Shown one piece after another: positions 1 to 9,339 of a stretch of DNA of 64,000 bases (positions are counted from its first letter, which is position 1; each line of letters begins with the position of its first letter). The stretch is from Ruegeria pomeroyi. GTDB lineage: Bacteria > Pseudomonadota > Alphaproteobacteria > Rhodobacterales > Rhodobacteraceae. A model generated the notes under the pieces. It did no database searches. It was not told where the DNA came from and saw nothing but the letters and a program-made list of their open reading frames with translations. The position numbers and the translations under genes were made by a program. The stretch spans positions 3,443,501 to 3,507,500 of the forward strand of contig NZ_JAGQAG010000001.1 in assembly GCF_021405525.1 (NCBI RefSeq). Reading direction: 5' to 3'.

Positions 1-1
1 T

Positions 2-1552
2 GGTCGGATCGACGAGCTTTCGTTGAAGGATTACCGCGTTTCGCTGGACGCAGATGCAGAGATCGTCGAGATGCTGACCCCGGCCGGCTCGACCTCGGCC
101 TATTACGCGCTCTATGGCTGGGCGCCCGGCACCGGCCTGAACGCCGCCGACGTGCCCGGACCGCTGACCGAATGGTCGCTGGAGTCCGGTGAGACGCTGA
201 GCGTAGGCAGCCCGGTGACACTGCGCTGGTCCAATGGAAGCGGCGTTACCTTCCGCCGCATTCTTGCCGTGGACGAGGACTATATGTTCACCGTCACCCA
301 GTCGGTCGAGAACAGCTCTGCCGCTCCGATCGGTGCCGCGCCCTATGGCATCCTGGCACGTCACGGCATCGGCGAGGATGCCGACCTGCCGGGGTTGAAG
401 AGCTTCTTCATCCTGCATGAGGGTGTCGTCGCCATGAATGACGGCACCCTGTCGGAAATCGACTATAAGGATGTGCGCAAGTTCGACATCGACCCGAACG
501 AGGGCGCGCAGGCCGAAGTATTCCAGAACAAATCCGACGGTTGGATCGGGTTCACCGATCACTATTGGATGGCGACCCTGATCCCCGGATCGGGCAGCGC
601 CTTCAAATCGGCTGCCAAATATGATGCGCGACGCAAGATCTATCAGGCCGAAACCGTCCTGCCGACCATGACCGTGGCACCAGGCGAATGCGCCGAGGTG
701 ACCACCCGCCTGTTCGCGGGCGCCAAGGAATGGGAAAGCATCCGCGCCTATCAGAAGGACGGCGTGCAGAAGTTCCTCGACAGTATCGACTGGGGCTGGT
801 TCTTCTTCCTGACCAAACCGATCTTCTGGCTGCTGCACCAGCTCAACGGGCTGATCGGCAACATGGGCTGGTCGATCATCGGCCTGACGCTGATCATCAA
901 GGCGATCGTGTTCCCGCTGGCTCTTAAATCCTATGTCTCGATGGCCAAGATGAAAGAGCTTCAGCCGCAGATGGAGGCCCTGAAAGAGGCGGCCGGCGAC
1001 GACCGCCAGAAGATGCAGCAGGGCATGATGGAGCTTTACAAGAAGGAAAAGGTGAACCCGGCCGCGGGCTGTCTGCCGATCCTGCTGCAAATCCCGATCT
1101 TCTTCTCGCTCTACAAGGTGATCTTTGTCACCATCGAATTGCGCCAGGCGCCGTGGTTCGGCCCGTTCCGCGACCTCAGCATGCCGGACCCGACCTCGAT
1201 CATGAACTTCTTCGGCTGGCTGCCCTGGGCCGGGCCCGAGGCGGGCTCGCTGGCGGCGACCATCCTGATCGGTATCCTGCCGCTGCTTCTGGGCATCTCG
1301 ATGTGGCTGCAACAGAAACTTAATCCGGCGCCCACCGACCCGACCCAGGCGATGATCTTTGCCTGGATGCCCTGGGTGTTCATGTTCATGCTGGGCAGCT
1401 TTGCCAGCGGCCTCGTGGTGTACTGGATCGCGAACAACACGATCACCTTTACCCAGCAGTACATCATCATGCGCAGCCACGGGTACAAACCGGACGTGTT
1501 CGGCAACATCAAGTCCGGCTTTGCCCGCAAGCCCAAGGCAGACAAGAAATGA
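2..1552 (+). CDS. yidC: Membrane protein insertase YidC (5' partial)
   Basis: YidC/Oxa1 inserts and folds inner-membrane proteins, alone or with SecYEG. The reading frame is open from base 2, so the N-terminal transmembrane helix and the start of the periplasmic domain lie outside the window. What remains is the rest of the periplasmic beta domain (to about residue 240 of the visible part) and the five-helix insertase core. The core has the family pattern: a first helix after a Trp/Phe-rich stretch, a charged cytoplasmic hairpin (KMKELQPQMEALKE), then GCLPILLQIPIF, and a Lys-rich C-terminal tail. The stop overlaps the next ATG as ATGA, so translation is probably coupled to the MOSC gene. The assignment is secure; only the true start is missing. 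Confidence 0.97.
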   Translation, partial: GRIDELSLKDYRVSLDADAEIVEMLTPAGSTSAYYALYGWAPGTGLNAADVPGPLTEWSLESGETLSVGSPVTLRWSNGSGVTFRRILAVDEDYMFTVTQSVENSSAAPIGAAPYGILARHGIGEDADLPGLKSFFILHEGVVAMNDGTLSEIDYKDVRKFDIDPNEGAQAEVFQNKSDGWIGFTDHYWMATLIPGSGSAFKSAAKYDARRKIYQAETVLPTMTVAPGECAEVTTRLFAGAKEWESIRAYQKDGVQKFLDSIDWGWFFFLTKPIFWLLHQLNGLIGNMGWSIIGLTLIIKAIVFPLALKSYVSMAKMKELQPQMEALKEAAGDDRQKMQQGMMELYKKEKVNPAAGCLPILLQIPIFFSLYKVIFVTIELRQAPWFGPFRDLSMPDPTSIMNFFGWLPWAGPEAGSLAATILIGILPLLLGISMWLQQKLNPAPTDPTQAMIFAWMPWVFMFMLGSFASGLVVYWIANNTITFTQQYIIMRSHGYKPDVFGNIKSGFARKPKADKK

Positions 1553-2286
1553 CCGGTACGGTCACCGGGCTCTGGCGGCATCCGATCAAGAGCCATGGCC
1601 GCGAGGCGCTGGACAGCGTCACCCTCAACCCCGGGCAGACCATGCCCGGGGATCGTGTTTGGGCGGTGGCGCATGAGATGTCCCAGGCGGACGGGTCCGA
1701 ATGGGTGCATTGCGGTCATTTCAGCCGTGTGTCCAAGGTGCCCGAGCTGATGGCGATCACCGCCACGCTCGACGGCGATCGCGTCACTCTTCGCCATCCC
1801 AAACGCCCCGATCTGGAGTTCGCCCCCGAGACCGAGGCCGACCGCTTCCTGGAGTGGGTCAAACCGCTGATGCCACAGGATCGGACCCAATCGGCCCGAA
1901 TCATCCGAGTACCCGGACGCGGCATGACCGATAGCGATTTCCCCTCGGTGACGCTGTGCAACATGGCTTCGCACCGGGCAGTGGAACAGCGGATCGGGCA
2001 TCCTCTGTCGCCACTACGCTGGCGCGGCAATATCTGGTTCGACGGCCTGCCCTTGTGGGAGGAGTTCGACTGGCTCGACCGCGAGGTGCAGATCGGCGAG
2101 GTGGTGTTCGCCGTGCGCGAACGCACCGACCGCTGCGCCGCGACCACCACCAATCCTGAAACCGGGATTCGCGATGCCGACACGCTGGGCGCTCTCGATC
2201 ACTGGGGTCACCGTGATTTCAGCGTCCGGGCCGAAGTGATCCGAGGCGGCACCATCCGCCTTGGAGACGAGGTGCACCCGCTATGA
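1549..2286 (+). CDS. MOSC domain-containing protein
   Basis: 245-residue protein with the N-terminal beta-barrel-like start (TGLWRHPIKSH) and the MOSC-type body around CNMASHRAVEQ, ending near RCAATTTNPETG. In molybdenum-cofactor sulfurases and YcbX/YiiM-like proteins this fold binds molybdopterin or carries a sulfur-transfer Cys. C205, in the RCAATTTNP stretch, is the likely counterpart of that Cys. The gene overlaps yidC upstream and engB downstream by 4 bp each (ATGA), so the three are probably co-translated. The link to membrane insertion is positional only, and the substrate cannot be told from sequence. Confidence 0.85.
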   Translation: MTGTVTGLWRHPIKSHGREALDSVTLNPGQTMPGDRVWAVAHEMSQADGSEWVHCGHFSRVSKVPELMAITATLDGDRVTLRHPKRPDLEFAPETEADRFLEWVKPLMPQDRTQSARIIRVPGRGMTDSDFPSVTLCNMASHRAVEQRIGHPLSPLRWRGNIWFDGLPLWEEFDWLDREVQIGEVVFAVRERTDRCAATTTNPETGIRDADTLGALDHWGHRDFSVRAEVIRGGTIRLGDEVHPL

Positions 2287-2936
2287 CCGCCCTGCCCTTT
2301 CCCATTGCCGAAGAGCCCGATGCGTTCGCCACTGAAACGGGGCGCAAGCTGTTCGCGGGCCCGTCCGAATTCGTCAAGGGCGTGGTGGCGATGTCCGGCC
2401 TGCCCCCCGCCGACCGGGTCGAGGTCTGCTTCGCCGGCCGCTCGAACGTGGGCAAATCCAGCCTGATCAACGCGCTGACCGGCACCAAGGGGCTGGCACG
2501 CGCCTCGAACACGCCGGGCCGCACTCAGGAAATCAACTTCTTCACACAGGGCCCCGAGCTCTATCTGGTCGACCTGCCGGGCTATGGCTATGCCAATGCG
2601 CCGCTGAAAGTGGTCGAGAAATGGCAAAAACTGCTGAAACAGTATCTCAGCGGTCGCCAGACCCTGCGCCGCGCCTTTGTGCTGATCGACGCCCGCCATG
2701 GGGTCAAGGCGGTCGATGATGAGATCATGAAGCTGCTCGACACCAGTGCCGTGACCTTTCAATGCGTTCTGACCAAGGCCGACAAGGTCAAGGCCGCCGA
2801 GCGCGACAAGGTGCTGACGCAGGTGCGCGCGGCATTGGCCAAACACCCCGCCGCCTATCCGGAAATTGTGTTGACCTCGTCGGAAAAGGGCGATGGTATC
2901 GCGACACTCAGGTCCATCATCGCCCATCTGGAATGA
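2283..2936 (+). CDS. engB: Ribosome biogenesis GTP-binding protein EngB/YsxC/YihA
   Basis: 217-residue TRAFAC-class GTPase of the EngB family, needed for late assembly of the large ribosomal subunit. Visible GTPase motifs are G1 GRSNVGKSS (52-60), the NTPGRTQ switch I segment with T78, G3 DLPGYGYA (97-104) and G4 TKAD (164-167). The length is normal for the family. The start ATG overlaps the stop of the MOSC gene. Its own stop overlaps the start of the small DUF2946-like gene, so it sits inside a coupled operon. Confidence 0.96.
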   Translation: MTALPFPIAEEPDAFATETGRKLFAGPSEFVKGVVAMSGLPPADRVEVCFAGRSNVGKSSLINALTGTKGLARASNTPGRTQEINFFTQGPELYLVDLPGYGYANAPLKVVEKWQKLLKQYLSGRQTLRRAFVLIDARHGVKAVDDEIMKLLDTSAVTFQCVLTKADKVKAAERDKVLTQVRAALAKHPAAYPEIVLTSSEKGDGIATLRSIIAHLE

Positions 2937-3301
2937 CATTCCTCACGCATTTCTCTGCTGTCTTGTCCCTGCTTGCGGTGGTGCTGACCAGCGCAATCCC
3001 GCAGGGATGGATGCCCGTGCGCAAGGATGACCGGATCCTGCTGGTGATCTGCACCGCAGAAGGGGAAACCCGGCAATGGGTCGACCTTACCCCCGACAAC
3101 CCCGCCCATGAAGACGAAAGCGACGCGCGGCCCAGCTGCCATTTCGGCGGGCTGAACCAAGTGGCCATCCTGGCCCAGCCGCCGCTGCTGATGACCCTGA
3201 ACCATGCCCAGCGCACCCGCTGGGACAATCTGGATTTCACCCATCGCAGCGCCGGATTCTTTCCCCTCTACGACGCGCGCGGGCCACCTCACCTCTCCTG
3301 A
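2933..3301 (+). CDS. DUF2946-like small exported or membrane-anchored protein
   Basis: 122-residue protein starting at an ATG that overlaps the engB stop (ATGA). The N-terminal 25 residues form a hydrophobic segment that could be a signal anchor. It is followed by IPQGWMP and LVICTAEG, which match the (I/L)P.G(F/W)MP...LC pattern of DUF2946 proteins. A central acidic stretch (NPAHEDESDA) precedes SCHFGG. DUF2946 proteins often sit beside metal-uptake and PepSY genes, and here a PepSY gene follows 65 bp downstream. A role linked to copper or iron is a neighbourhood inference only. Confidence 0.65.
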   Translation: MTFLTHFSAVLSLLAVVLTSAIPQGWMPVRKDDRILLVICTAEGETRQWVDLTPDNPAHEDESDARPSCHFGGLNQVAILAQPPLLMTLNHAQRTRWDNLDFTHRSAGFFPLYDARGPPHLS

Positions 3302-3366
3302 TCAGACGGAAACACCCTGACCCCTCTGCCCCTTTGGCAGAGCGCTTCTGATATGGAGAAACGACA

Positions 3367-4764
3367 ATGGCTGACAGCCAAACCAATGCCCGGGGCACCA
3401 TGCGCCCGCTGGCACAGAAATTCTATTTCGCCGCGTGGCGCTGGCATTTCTACGCCGCGCTCTACGTGATCCCCTTTCTGCTGATCCTGGCGGTGACCGG
3501 GCTGATGATGATGCTCATCACCCAGGTCGACGGCCGCGATGGCGAGAAAATCGCCGTTCAGCCGCAAGCAAGCGCGTTGTCCTTTGACGCGCAAACTGCT
3601 GCGGTGCTTCAGGCACAGCCCGGCACCATCGTCGAGTGGATCGGCCCCAAGGCCCCCGATCTGGCCGCCGTGTTCCGGGTCAAGACCCCCGAGGGCCAGC
3701 GCCTGGTCGCGCTCGACCAGTATAGCGGCGAGGTGCTGTCTATCTGGGACCGGCGCGCGGGCTGGTACGATCTGGCCGACAATATCCACTCGACCCTGTT
3801 GATCGGCGATCTGGGCGACCGCCTGATCGAGATCGCCGCCGGGCTGGGCATCGTGCTGATCCTGACCGGCCTCTATATCTGGTGGCCGCGGGGTGATGCG
3901 ATGTCGGCGCTGGTGCCCAACCTGCGCGCACGCGGCCGGGCCTTGTGGAAAAGCCTGCATGCGGTCACCGGGTTCTGGATCTCGGCCCTGCTGTTGGTGT
4001 TCCTGGTGTCGGGCCTGTCCTGGGCCGGCATCTGGGGCGGCAAGCTGGTACAAGCCTGGTCGACCTTTCCGGCCGAGAAATGGGACAATGTCCCCCTGTC
4101 GGACGATGTGCATGCCAGCATGAACCACGGCCATACCAACGACGTGCCCTGGGCGCTGGAACAGACACCGCTGCCCGCCTCGGGGTCTCAGGCCGGTGTT
4201 GCCGGCCTGCCCGAGGGCCAGCCGGTCAACGCCGAGAACCTCATCGCGCTCGGCCGCGCCATGGGGATGGAGGGGCGCTTCCGTCTGGCCTATCCGGCGG
4301 GCGAAACAGGTGTCTGGACCATCAACCGCGACAGCATGAGCGGTGATTCCGATGACCCGTTCATCGACCGCACCATCCATGTCGACCAATATACCGGCAA
4401 GGTGCTGGCCGATGTGCGCTATGACGATTACTCGTGGGCGGGCAAGGCGATGGCGGTGGGCATCCCCTTTCACATGGGGCTGATGGGCGGCTGGAACTTC
4501 GCGCTCAACATCGTGTTCTGCCTGTCGGTGATCTTTCTCTGCGTCTCGGGCGTGGTGATGTGGGTCAAGCGCCGCCCGGCGCGGGCCTTGCGGCTGGCCG
4601 CACCGCCCGAACCCGCCGACATGCCGATGTGGAAGGGCGCCGCGCTGGTGGCGGTGCTGGTATCGCTGATGTTCCCGCTGGCGGGGCTGGCACTGATCGC
4701 GGCGCTTGCCTTTGACGTGCTGATCCTGAGCAACATCCCCGCGCTCCAGCGCGCGCTGGCCTGA
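3367..4764 (+). CDS. PepSY-associated transmembrane helix protein
   Basis: 465-residue membrane protein. The first helix begins after FYFAAWRWHFYAALYVIPF and carries a conserved RWH. A PepSY-like periplasmic domain follows (about residues 60-140), then a helix at about 155-175 ending in TGLYIWWPR. A further helix pair contains the KSLHAVTGFW motif, and two to three C-terminal helices complete it. This layout is that of the PepSY-TM (PF03929) family, which includes ferric-reductase-like and siderophore-uptake-linked proteins. The conserved His residues beside membrane segments suggest heme or metal binding. An AGGAG-like GGAGAAACGACA precedes the ATG. Confidence 0.88.
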   Translation: MADSQTNARGTMRPLAQKFYFAAWRWHFYAALYVIPFLLILAVTGLMMMLITQVDGRDGEKIAVQPQASALSFDAQTAAVLQAQPGTIVEWIGPKAPDLAAVFRVKTPEGQRLVALDQYSGEVLSIWDRRAGWYDLADNIHSTLLIGDLGDRLIEIAAGLGIVLILTGLYIWWPRGDAMSALVPNLRARGRALWKSLHAVTGFWISALLLVFLVSGLSWAGIWGGKLVQAWSTFPAEKWDNVPLSDDVHASMNHGHTNDVPWALEQTPLPASGSQAGVAGLPEGQPVNAENLIALGRAMGMEGRFRLAYPAGETGVWTINRDSMSGDSDDPFIDRTIHVDQYTGKVLADVRYDDYSWAGKAMAVGIPFHMGLMGGWNFALNIVFCLSVIFLCVSGVVMWVKRRPARALRLAAPPEPADMPMWKGAALVAVLVSLMFPLAGLALIAALAFDVLILSNIPALQRALA

Positions 4765-4778
4765 GTACTGGCCCCAGA

Positions 4779-4800
4779 CCGGACCCCGCGCGGGGTCCGG
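4779..4800. terminator. Perfect GC-rich palindrome between convergent genes
   Basis: A 22-bp perfect inverted repeat (10-bp arms CCGGACCCCG / CGGGGTCCGG) lies between the converging PepSY and short-chain dehydrogenase genes. It can fold on either strand, so it may end transcription from both sides, although no T-tract follows. Confidence 0.5.
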
Positions 4801-4803
4801 TCG

Positions 4804-5532
4804 CTAGACGTGCTGCGCGCCGTTGACCTCGATTTCGGTGCCCGAAATGTAAGAGCTTTCCTGCGAGCAGAGGAAATAGATCGCGGCGGCCACCTCGCTG
4901 GGCTGACCAAGCCGTTGCAGCGGCAGCTTTTCGACGATCTTGTCGGTGCCGGGGCTGAGGATCGAGGTTTCGACCTCACCCGGCGCAATCGCGTTCACCC
5001 GCACGCCAAGCGGCCCGAAATCATGCGCCATCTCGCGCGTCAGCGCCGCCAGCGCCGCCTTGGACGTGGCATAGGCCGCCCCGGCGAACGGATGCACCCG
5101 TGACCCGGCGATCGAGGTCACGTTGACCACCGACCCCTTGGCTGCGGCCAGCTCGTCCTTGAGCGAGCGGGCCAGCACCACGGGGGCAAAGAAGTTGACG
5201 TGGAACACATGACCCCAGTCTGACAGATCGGTGCTGAGCGTGCTCAACCGCTCGCCATTGGAGCCCTTGGGCGAGATGCCGGCATTGTTCACCAACGCAT
5301 CCAGCCGCCCGTCCAGCTTGGCCCGGATGGTCTCGGCCCCGGCGATGGTGGCCTGCGGGTCGCTCAGGTCGATCTGGACATGGTTGTTCTCGCCGCTGCT
5401 CCACGGGCAGCCTGGGGGTACCGGCTCGCGCGAACAGGTGATGACCCGCCAGCCTTCGGCCACGAATCGGCGCACGGTTGCGTGGCCTATTCCCCGGCTG
5501 GCACCTGTCAGGACAAGGGTCTTGCGCGTCAT
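4804..5532 (-). CDS. Short-chain dehydrogenase/reductase (SDR)
   Basis: 242-residue classical SDR, starting at MTRKTLVLTG. Rossmann motif TGASRGIG (9-16), NNAG (82-85), catalytic S140 and YATSK with Y154/K158 are all present. The C-terminal PGEVETSI and ISGTEIEVNG segments are typical of NAD(P)-dependent 3-oxoacyl-ACP-reductase-like SDRs. The open frame continues upstream for 54 codons, but that part has no SDR similarity and the chosen ATG begins the first beta strand. It is convergent with the PepSY gene and divergent from argB. The substrate is unknown. Confidence 0.93.
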   Translation of the reverse strand: MTRKTLVLTGASRGIGHATVRRFVAEGWRVITCSREPVPPGCPWSSGENNHVQIDLSDPQATIAGAETIRAKLDGRLDALVNNAGISPKGSNGERLSTLSTDLSDWGHVFHVNFFAPVVLARSLKDELAAAKGSVVNVTSIAGSRVHPFAGAAYATSKAALAALTREMAHDFGPLGVRVNAIAPGEVETSILSPGTDKIVEKLPLQRLGQPSEVAAAIYFLCSQESSYISGTEIEVNGAQHV

Positions 5533-5647
5533 GATCCGGCCTCGCGTCTGATTTCGGGCGGAGCCTATCACAGCGCGGCATCTTGGCAACGCCCCTTGGC
5601 AGAGGGGCGCAAAACCCCTAACACAAGGCCCCAAAGGGACCCTTGCC

Positions 5648-6511
5648 ATGAAGACACGAGACATGAATCGCGACTGGATTGCCACCGCTGCCACGCTGAA
5701 CGCGGCCTTGCCGTATCTTCAACGCTATGATGATGCGATCGTTGTCATCAAGCTGGGCGGCCACGCCATGGGCAGCGACGAAGGCATGGAGAGCTTTGCG
5801 CGAGATGTCGTGTTGTTGCGGCAGGTGGGTGTGAACCCGGTCGTGGTGCATGGCGGCGGGCCGATGATCAACGCCATGCTGGACAAGCTGGGCATCCAGT
5901 CCGACTTCGTGAACGGCAAGCGGGTCACCGATGCCGCCACGGTCGAAGTGGTCGAAATGGTGCTGTCCGGCGTGGTCAACAAGCGGATCGTGCAGGCGAT
6001 CAACCGCCAGGGCGGCAAGGCGGTGGGCCTGTCCGGAAAGGACGCCAACCTGATGGTCTGCGATCAGACCGATCCCGATCTGGGCTTTGTCGGCACCCCG
6101 GCCGAGATGAATCCCGACCTGCTGCGCAACCTGTTTGCCCATGACATCATCCCGGTGATTGCCCCTTTGGGCGCGGGACGGAATGGCGAGACGTTCAACA
6201 TCAACGGCGATACCGCCGCCGGTGCGATTGCCGGCGCCCTCAAGGCTGACCGGCTCTTGCTGCTGACCGATGTATCCGGTGTCAAGAACGGCGCGGGCGA
6301 AGTGTTGACGGAGCTGAAAGCAGCGCAAATCCGCGAGATGGTGGCCGATGGCACTATCGCGGGCGGAATGATCCCCAAGACGGAAACCGCGCTGGATGCG
6401 CTTGAAAAGGGTGTGCGCGCTGTTGTCATCCTGGACGGCCGCGCCCCCAACGCGGTGCTGCTGGAGCTTTATACCGAGCATGGCGCGGGTTCGCTGATCC
6501 GCCGCGACTGA
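5648..6511 (+). CDS. argB: Acetylglutamate kinase
   Basis: 287-residue amino-acid kinase that phosphorylates N-acetylglutamate in the second step of arginine biosynthesis. It shows KLGGHAM (35-41), the substrate-loop motif HGGGP (68-72), [11 protein letters not shown] near residue 195, and IAGGMIPK in the ATP-binding part. The extended N-terminal helix ([24 protein letters not shown]... region) is the kind found in the hexameric, arginine-sensitive ArgB enzymes, so feedback inhibition by arginine is likely (inference). The next gene starts 57 bp downstream. Confidence 0.97.
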   Translation: MKTRDMNRDWIATAATLNAALPYLQRYDDAIVVIKLGGHAMGSDEGMESFARDVVLLRQVGVNPVVVHGGGPMINAMLDKLGIQSDFVNGKRVTDAATVEVVEMVLSGVVNKRIVQAINRQGGKAVGLSGKDANLMVCDQTDPDLGFVGTPAEMNPDLLRNLFAHDIIPVIAPLGAGRNGETFNINGDTAAGAIAGALKADRLLLLTDVSGVKNGAGEVLTELKAAQIREMVADGTIAGGMIPKTETALDALEKGVRAVVILDGRAPNAVLLELYTEHGAGSLIRRD

Positions 6512-6568
6512 CGCAATCGTCAGTCTGACGGGCTTGCCTATTTCATTTACATGCCGAATTGTGAATGA

Positions 6569-7363
6569 ATGGAAAACGAAAGCCTGATCCGGCTGACGGT
6601 GTTTGTCGGCCTTTTTGTCCTGTTCGCACTTGCCGAGCGGCTGGCCCCGCGCCGGAGGATTCATCCGCGGCGCCCACGACGCTGGCTGACCAACCTGACG
6701 ATATCGGTGCTGAATACCGTGACCCTGCGGGCCCTTGCGGTAGGCTTGCCGCTGCTGGCGGTGGGCGCGGCGCTGGACGCCACCGCACAGGGCTGGGGCC
6801 TGTTCAACCATCTGGCTTGGCCCGGTTGGGTCGAGGCGCTGCTTGCCGTGCTGATCCTCGATTTTGCCATCTGGGGCCAGCACCTGGTCACTCACAAGAT
6901 ACCGCTGCTCTGGCGGCTGCACCGGGTGCATCATGCTGACACCGATATCGACGTCAGCACCGCGATCCGGTTTCATCCGGTAGAAATCGCGCTGTCGATG
7001 CTGCTGAAGATCGGTCTTGTCTATCTGCTGGGTCCTTCGGCGCTGGCGGTGGTCCTGTTCGAGATCCTGTTGAACGGCACCGCGCTGTTCAATCACTCGA
7101 ACCTTCGCTTGCCGCTTGCGCTCGACGCGGTGTTGCGCAAGGTTCTGGTGACCCCCGACATGCACCGGGTACACCATTCGGTGCTGCGCGAGGAGCATGA
7201 CAGCAATTACGGCTTTGCCTTGTCGATCTGGGACCGGATGATGGGAACCTATGTTGCACAACCCGCCAAGGGCCATGACCAGATGACCATCGGGCTGGCA
7301 TGGCAGGATGACCGGCCCGCGCGGCTGGGATGGAGCCTGCTGCTGCCGTTTCGCCGCCGATGA
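6569..7363 (+). CDS. Sterol desaturase / fatty acid hydroxylase-superfamily membrane protein
   Basis: 264-residue integral membrane protein with the tripartite His motifs of the superfamily (PF04116): HLVTHKIP (about 111-118), HRVHHAD (118-124), NHSN (about 174-177) and HRVHHSV (about 199-205). These bind a di-iron centre that uses O2 to hydroxylate or desaturate lipids. Four or so hydrophobic helices surround the motifs. The start has only a weak ribosome-binding site. The stop overlaps the next gene by ATGA. The lipid substrate cannot be deduced. Confidence 0.88.
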   Translation: MENESLIRLTVFVGLFVLFALAERLAPRRRIHPRRPRRWLTNLTISVLNTVTLRALAVGLPLLAVGAALDATAQGWGLFNHLAWPGWVEALLAVLILDFAIWGQHLVTHKIPLLWRLHRVHHADTDIDVSTAIRFHPVEIALSMLLKIGLVYLLGPSALAVVLFEILLNGTALFNHSNLRLPLALDAVLRKVLVTPDMHRVHHSVLREEHDSNYGFALSIWDRMMGTYVAQPAKGHDQMTIGLAWQDDRPARLGWSLLLPFRRR

Positions 7364-7995
7364 CGCTGGAGCGGATAACGGCAGAAGCCGCCGCCTCGGC
7401 CCTGATTGTCATGGGGGCGCTCAATCCGGCCGATCAGGCAGGCACTGTCGTTCTGCTTGGCACCGGTCCCGGCTTCTGGCCGGTCTTCAGCGCGGCGCCT
7501 GAATATGCCGATGGCCAGAGTGACCCGGTCGACCGCTGGTCAAAACGGGTGATCGGGGCGATGGCCGTCGATCTGGGTGCCAAGACCGCCTACCCCTCGG
7601 ACGGGCCGCCCTATCCGCCCTTCATCGCCTGGGCATTGGCCTCGGGCCGGTTTCATACCAGCCCGGTTGGCATGATGGTGCATTACCAGGTCGGTCTGAT
7701 GATCTCGCTGCGCGGTGCGCTGCTGCTGCCAGAGCGGATCGACCTGCCTGTGGGCAACGCCCCATCGCCCTGCGACAGCTGCGCCGCGCCCTGTACCCGG
7801 GCCTGCCCGGTTGGTGCGCTTGCGGCAGATCACGCCTATGATGTCGATGCCTGCCGCGGATATCTGGACACCGCCGCTGGGTCTGCTTGTATGGGGTCAG
7901 GCTGTGCCGCCCGACTCGCCTGCCCGCTCAGCGCTGGCGCGGCGCGTGATCCGGCGCAGTCCGCATTGCACATGAAGGCTTTTTTGCGCCGATGA
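7360..7995 (+). CDS. Ferredoxin-like protein with QueG-type Cys clusters
   Basis: 211-residue protein beginning at the ATG that overlaps the upstream stop. The N-terminal part is cofactor-free-looking. The second half has CDSCAAPCTRACP followed by DACRGY, ACMGSGCAARLACP, a Cys arrangement like the two [4Fe-4S] clusters in the C-terminal part of epoxyqueuosine reductase (QueG). The protein is shorter than QueG and lacks its cobalamin-binding N-terminus, so it is probably a stand-alone iron-sulfur protein of unknown function. It is followed with ATGA overlap by the histidine phosphatase gene. Confidence 0.75.
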   Translation: MTLERITAEAAASALIVMGALNPADQAGTVVLLGTGPGFWPVFSAAPEYADGQSDPVDRWSKRVIGAMAVDLGAKTAYPSDGPPYPPFIAWALASGRFHTSPVGMMVHYQVGLMISLRGALLLPERIDLPVGNAPSPCDSCAAPCTRACPVGALAADHAYDVDACRGYLDTAAGSACMGSGCAARLACPLSAGAARDPAQSALHMKAFLRR

Positions 7996-8489
7996 CCCGC
8001 ATTCTGATCCTGACCCGCCACGCCAAATCCGCCTGGGACGATATCAGCCTTGGCGACCACGACCGCACCCTCAACAAGCGTGGCAGGCGGTCGGCGCAGG
8101 CGATCGGGGCCTGGCTGCGCCAGCATGGCTATCTGCCGGATCAGGTGATCAGTTCGGACGCCGTCCGCACCCGCGAGACCTGGACCGAGATGGGGCTGGG
8201 CGGCTGTGAACCTGAATTCACCCGCGCGCTCTATCTGGCCCCACCAGAGCATATCCTTGCCAACCTCAGGCAGGCCAGCGGGCGGGTGGTGCTGTTGCTG
8301 GGGCACAACCCCGGTATCGCCGAGTTCGCAGGCCAGATCGTCGATGAGGCACCCGCCCATGCCCGTTTCTTCGACTATCCGACCGGTGCAACCACGGTGA
8401 TCGAGTTTGCCACCGACGATTGGGCGCAGATCGGCTGGCACAAGGGCGAGGTGCTGGATTTCATCGTTCCACGAGAGTTGACGGATTGA
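7992..8489 (+). CDS. SixA-like histidine phosphatase
   Basis: 165-residue histidine phosphatase superfamily protein. The phosphate-accepting motif TRHAKSAWDD has R9/H10, and the second His is in LLLGHNPG near residue 101. The short length and the RHAKS form match SixA-type phosphohistidine phosphatases rather than phosphoglycerate mutases. The start overlaps the upstream stop. It is the last gene of this plus-strand block and is followed directly by a strong hairpin terminator. Confidence 0.9.
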   Translation: MTRILILTRHAKSAWDDISLGDHDRTLNKRGRRSAQAIGAWLRQHGYLPDQVISSDAVRTRETWTEMGLGGCEPEFTRALYLAPPEHILANLRQASGRVVLLLGHNPGIAEFAGQIVDEAPAHARFFDYPTGATTVIEFATDDWAQIGWHKGEVLDFIVPRELTD

Positions 8490-8490
8490 A

Positions 8491-8516
8491 AAAGGGCGGG
8501 GAAATCCCCGCCCTTT
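8491..8516. terminator. Bidirectional intrinsic terminator
   Basis: Perfect 11-bp stem AAAGGGCGGGG / CCCCGCCCTTT with an AAAT loop, starting right after the phosphatase stop. The flanking A and T runs let it serve both the plus-strand phosphatase gene and the minus-strand aapP gene, which ends at 8538. Confidence 0.85.
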
Positions 8517-8537
8517 CCGTGTCATTCCAGGCCCTGT

Positions 8538-9329
8538 TCAGTGACCCAGGATCTGGCTCAGGAACAGCTTGGTCCGCTCGCTTTGCGGATTGTTGAAGAA
8601 CTCTTCCGGCTCGTTCTGTTCCACGATCTGGCCCGCATCCATAAAGATGACGCGGTTGGCGACCTGGCGGGCAAAGCCCATCTCGTGCGTCACGCAGAGC
8701 ATGGTCATGCCTTCCTCGGCCAGCTCGATCATGGTGTCGAGCACTTCCTTGATCATCTCGGGGTCCAGCGCCGAGGTCGGTTCGTCGAACAGCATGATGC
8801 GCGGCCGCATGCACAGCGAGCGGGCAATCGCCACGCGCTGCTGCTGGCCGCCCGAAAGCTGACCCGGATACTTCAGGGCCTGTTCGGGGATCTTGACCTT
8901 TTCCAGGAAATGCATCGCGGTTTCCTCGGCCTCTTTGCGGGGCGTCTTGCGCACCCAGATCGGGGCCAGCGTGCAGTTCTCCAGGATGGTCAGATGCGGG
9001 AACAGGTTGAAGTGCTGGAACACCATCCCGACCTCGGACCGGATCTTGTCGATATTCTTGAGGTCGTTCGACAATTCGGTGCCGTCCACCACGATCTTGC
9101 CCTGCTGGTGTTCCTCCAGCGCGTTCAGGCAGCGGATCAGGGTCGACTTGCCCGAGCCCGAAGGCCCGGCGATGACGATCCGTTCCCCCTGATTGACGGT
9201 GAGGTTGATGTCACGCAGCACGTGGAAGGCCCCGTACCACTTGTTCATGTTGGTGATTTCGATGGCGACCTCGTCGCTCACCTGCATTTTCGAACGGTCG
9301 ATTTCACGATCGATTGCGAGTTCAGACAT
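8538..9329 (-). CDS. aapP: General L-amino acid ABC transporter, ATP-binding protein AapP
   Basis: 263-residue ABC ATPase of the polar amino acid class. Walker [10 protein letters not shown] (55-63), signature LSGGQQQR, Walker B with DEPTSALDP, and the switch-His motif CVTHEMGFA are all present. The start [10 protein letters not shown] is preceded by AGGAGGGCCCA, a very strong ribosome-binding site; a longer open frame upstream runs into aapM and is not needed. It is the last gene of aapJQMP and powers uptake of a broad range of L-amino acids. Confidence 0.95.
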   Translation of the reverse strand: MSELAIDREIDRSKMQVSDEVAIEITNMNKWYGAFHVLRDINLTVNQGERIVIAGPSGSGKSTLIRCLNALEEHQQGKIVVDGTELSNDLKNIDKIRSEVGMVFQHFNLFPHLTILENCTLAPIWVRKTPRKEAEETAMHFLEKVKIPEQALKYPGQLSGGQQQRVAIARSLCMRPRIMLFDEPTSALDPEMIKEVLDTMIELAEEGMTMLCVTHEMGFARQVANRVIFMDAGQIVEQNEPEEFFNNPQSERTKLFLSQILGH

Positions 9330-9339
9330 TGGGCCCTCC

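Noticed and set aside
5618..7276. 552-codon minus-strand ORF across argB and the desaturase gene
   Set aside because: Antisense to two confidently identified genes, with shadow-type composition.
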